Assembly: GCA_027490465.1 (NCBI GenBank)
Contig: JAIXXZ010000085.1
Span: forward strand, 1 to 64,000
Length of the DNA stretch: 64,000 bases
From: Oxalobacteraceae bacterium
GTDB lineage: Bacteria; Pseudomonadota; Gammaproteobacteria; Burkholderiales; Burkholderiaceae_D
Direction: 5' to 3'
The first letter of the stretch is position 1. Every line of letters starts with the position of its first letter. The position numbers and the translations under genes are program-made. Below the pieces are notes generated by a model. That model saw nothing but the letters and a program-made list of their open reading frames with translations, was not told where the DNA came from and ran no database searches. Positions 62,944 through 64,000 of this stretch are shown piece by piece.

Positions 62944-63396
62944 ATGAGATTTTATTTTCTGAGGCTGGCACGTACGCTGCTCATCACCTTTTGGGCTGGC
63001 AGCCTGTGGACCGTGGGTTATCTCGCCGCACCTTTGTTGTTCGCAACCCTCCCGGATCGAATGCTGGCCGGTACGATCGCTGGGTCACTGTTCCGCGCAG
63101 AGGCTTGGCTATCGTTGGCGTGCGGGATTCTTCTTCTGGCTATTTTTCGTAGTGACACCACGCTTCAATCGCGCACCATTTGTACACGCATCGTGATTGG
63201 TATGCTTATTTGTGTCGTGGTCGGATATTTCGGTTTACAGCCCTTCATGGCCGAGATACGTGCCGCAGCGGCACAAGCAGGCGGGGTGATGGATGACGCC
63301 ATGCGCATGCGCTTTGGTGTCCTTCATGGCGTGGCCAGCGTTATTTACCTCTTGCAAAGCGTGGCAGCCATCGTTTTGGTCCTGAAGGCGCGCTAG
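62944..63396 (+). CDS. DUF4149 family membrane protein
   Basis: The 150-residue protein has four predicted membrane segments and the DUF4149 patterns FWAGSLWTVGYLAAPLLFATL and MRMRFGVLHGVASVIYLLQS. Function is unknown. It lies 14 bp after greA on the same strand, an order kept in many Burkholderiales between greA and yhbY. Confidence 0.85.
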   Translation: MRFYFLRLARTLLITFWAGSLWTVGYLAAPLLFATLPDRMLAGTIAGSLFRAEAWLSLACGILLLAIFRSDTTLQSRTICTRIVIGMLICVVVGYFGLQPFMAEIRAAAAQAGGVMDDAMRMRFGVLHGVASVIYLLQSVAAIVLVLKAR

Positions 63397-63498
63397 CTTT
63401 TCTGGATGCCGCGCCGAGTCAGGGGAAATGCTGGTCCAGGGTGCCTGTCGAAACGAGCGTTGCGGATCTGTTTGAAGCAGCCGAGACATTGTTTGAGT

Positions 63499-63963
63499 CT
63501 AGCCGCCCAACGCCCGTTTTTTCTTGCTTGTTTGTCTCGTCTTCGCTCGCTTGATATTTCCGCCAGCGGTCACTCGCTCATTGCCCTTAACCATCACTTT
63601 GGTGATGGTGGGTTTTTTGGTCGGGTTGGTCTTGACGATCACAACCTCGCGCAGACCTTTGCCGCGCGTGGTTTTGACTTCTTTCGTCAGCTCTTTTTTG
63701 GGTCGGTAAACCACCAGCAATTTACCGATATGTTGAACGGGAGCGGCGCCCAAATCGGCGCAGATGCTTTCGTAGTGTGAGACACGTGCATCACGATCGT
63801 CACCGAGCACACGGATTTTGATCAGCCCGTGAGCGTTCAGGCTGGCATCAATTTCCTTCATAACGGCGGGTGTGAGACCGCTATCGCCAATCATGACAAC
63901 AGGGTCGAGGCCATGGGCCTGAGAGCGCAAATCACTGCGCTGAGCGGGAGTAAGTTTCAGCAT
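63499..63963 (-). CDS. yhbY: YhbY-type CRM-domain RNA-binding protein
   Basis: The 154-residue protein has an N-terminal CRS1/YhbY (CRM) domain with LTPAQRSDLRSQAHGLDPVVMIGDSGLT and HGLIKIRVLGDD, followed by a basic tail (KRAKTRQTSKKKRALGG) longer than in E. coli YhbY. YhbY associates with the pre-50S ribosomal subunit. By analogy with related genomes the rRNA methyltransferase gene rlmE should lie divergently just beyond the right edge, but it is not in the window. Confidence 0.9.
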   Translation of the reverse strand: MLKLTPAQRSDLRSQAHGLDPVVMIGDSGLTPAVMKEIDASLNAHGLIKIRVLGDDRDARVSHYESICADLGAAPVQHIGKLLVVYRPKKELTKEVKTTRGKGLREVVIVKTNPTKKPTITKVMVKGNERVTAGGNIKRAKTRQTSKKKRALGG

Positions 63964-64000
63964 GAGCCACTTTCAAAAGCGGTATTCTACGTGAATGTCA

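Noticed and set aside
1-64000. Possible CRISPR array, tRNA or rRNA genes, or complete insertion sequences
   Set aside because: No regularly spaced repeats, cloverleaf-like segments, rRNA sequence or transposase gene was recognised; the only dispersed repeats are the four 120-bp copies.

Overview
The window reads as chromosomal DNA of a betaproteobacterium, most probably order Burkholderiales. Support comes from the carA-carB-greA-DUF4149-yhbY order at the right end, the pstCAB-phoU-phoB-phoR run with ppk, sixA and ppx nearby, DUF1289 and DUF3047 proteins, and moderate-to-high GC with ATGA-type gene overlaps. No rRNA, tRNA, CRISPR array, prophage or complete insertion sequence was seen. This taxonomic call rests on gene order and family recognition, not on a database search.

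Layout. 0.3-4.1 kb: a Fur-box-preceded Fe(III) ABC importer (fbpABC). 4.3-7.0 kb: a membrane GGDEF-EAL protein. 7.0-11.7 kb: a P-type cation ATPase, a DUF4337 protein and a beta-CASP metallo-hydrolase. 11.8-13.9 kb: a leftward run with an alpha/beta hydrolase, two small exported proteins and an exported methyltransferase. 14.2-16.2 kb: a VapBC/FitAB-type toxin-antitoxin pair and a BciB/F420-dehydrogenase-beta-like Fe-S flavoprotein. 16.5-18.7 kb: a Fur-box-preceded TonB receptor. 18.9-24.6 kb: sulfur oxidation genes (fccAB-like, soxC, soxD, soxY, soxZ) without soxXA or soxB. 25.4-29.6 kb: a two-subunit molybdenum hydroxylase, xdhC and a DUF1289 protein.

29.8-54.3 kb is largely a phosphate-starvation block: pstCAB-phoU-phoBR, then an arsenic resistance locus (acr3, arsR, arsC diverging from a GAPDH-arsJ pair), then pstS, ppk, sixA, a four-gene lipid-remodelling operon (OlsB-like acyltransferase, PlcP-like phosphoesterase, Agt/MGDG-synthase-like glycosyltransferase, unknown membrane protein), a PhoX phosphatase, ppx and a phosphate-selective porin. 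I find PhoB-box-like direct repeats (7-mers spaced 11 bp) in front of pstC, pstS, ppk, the lipid operon, phoX, ppx and the porin gene. In pstC, pstS, ppk and the lipid operon a plausible -10 hexamer begins 10 nt downstream of the box. The genes therefore look like one regulon: take up and scavenge phosphate, store and recover polyphosphate, replace phospholipids by phosphorus-free lipids, and expel arsenate that enters with phosphate.

54.4-64 kb holds housekeeping genes: a CorA/ZntB transporter, a patatin lipoprotein, an NlpC/P60 peptidase, a GlcG/HbpS-like protein, carAB, greA, DUF4149 and yhbY.

The most unusual items are (i) the four-gene, PhoB-box-preceded lipid operon with an unrecognised last gene, (ii) an interspersed repeat of about 120 bp present in four diverged copies, two of them inverted around xdhC, and (iii) an incomplete Sox set whose SoxY ends in GGCLG instead of GGCGG.
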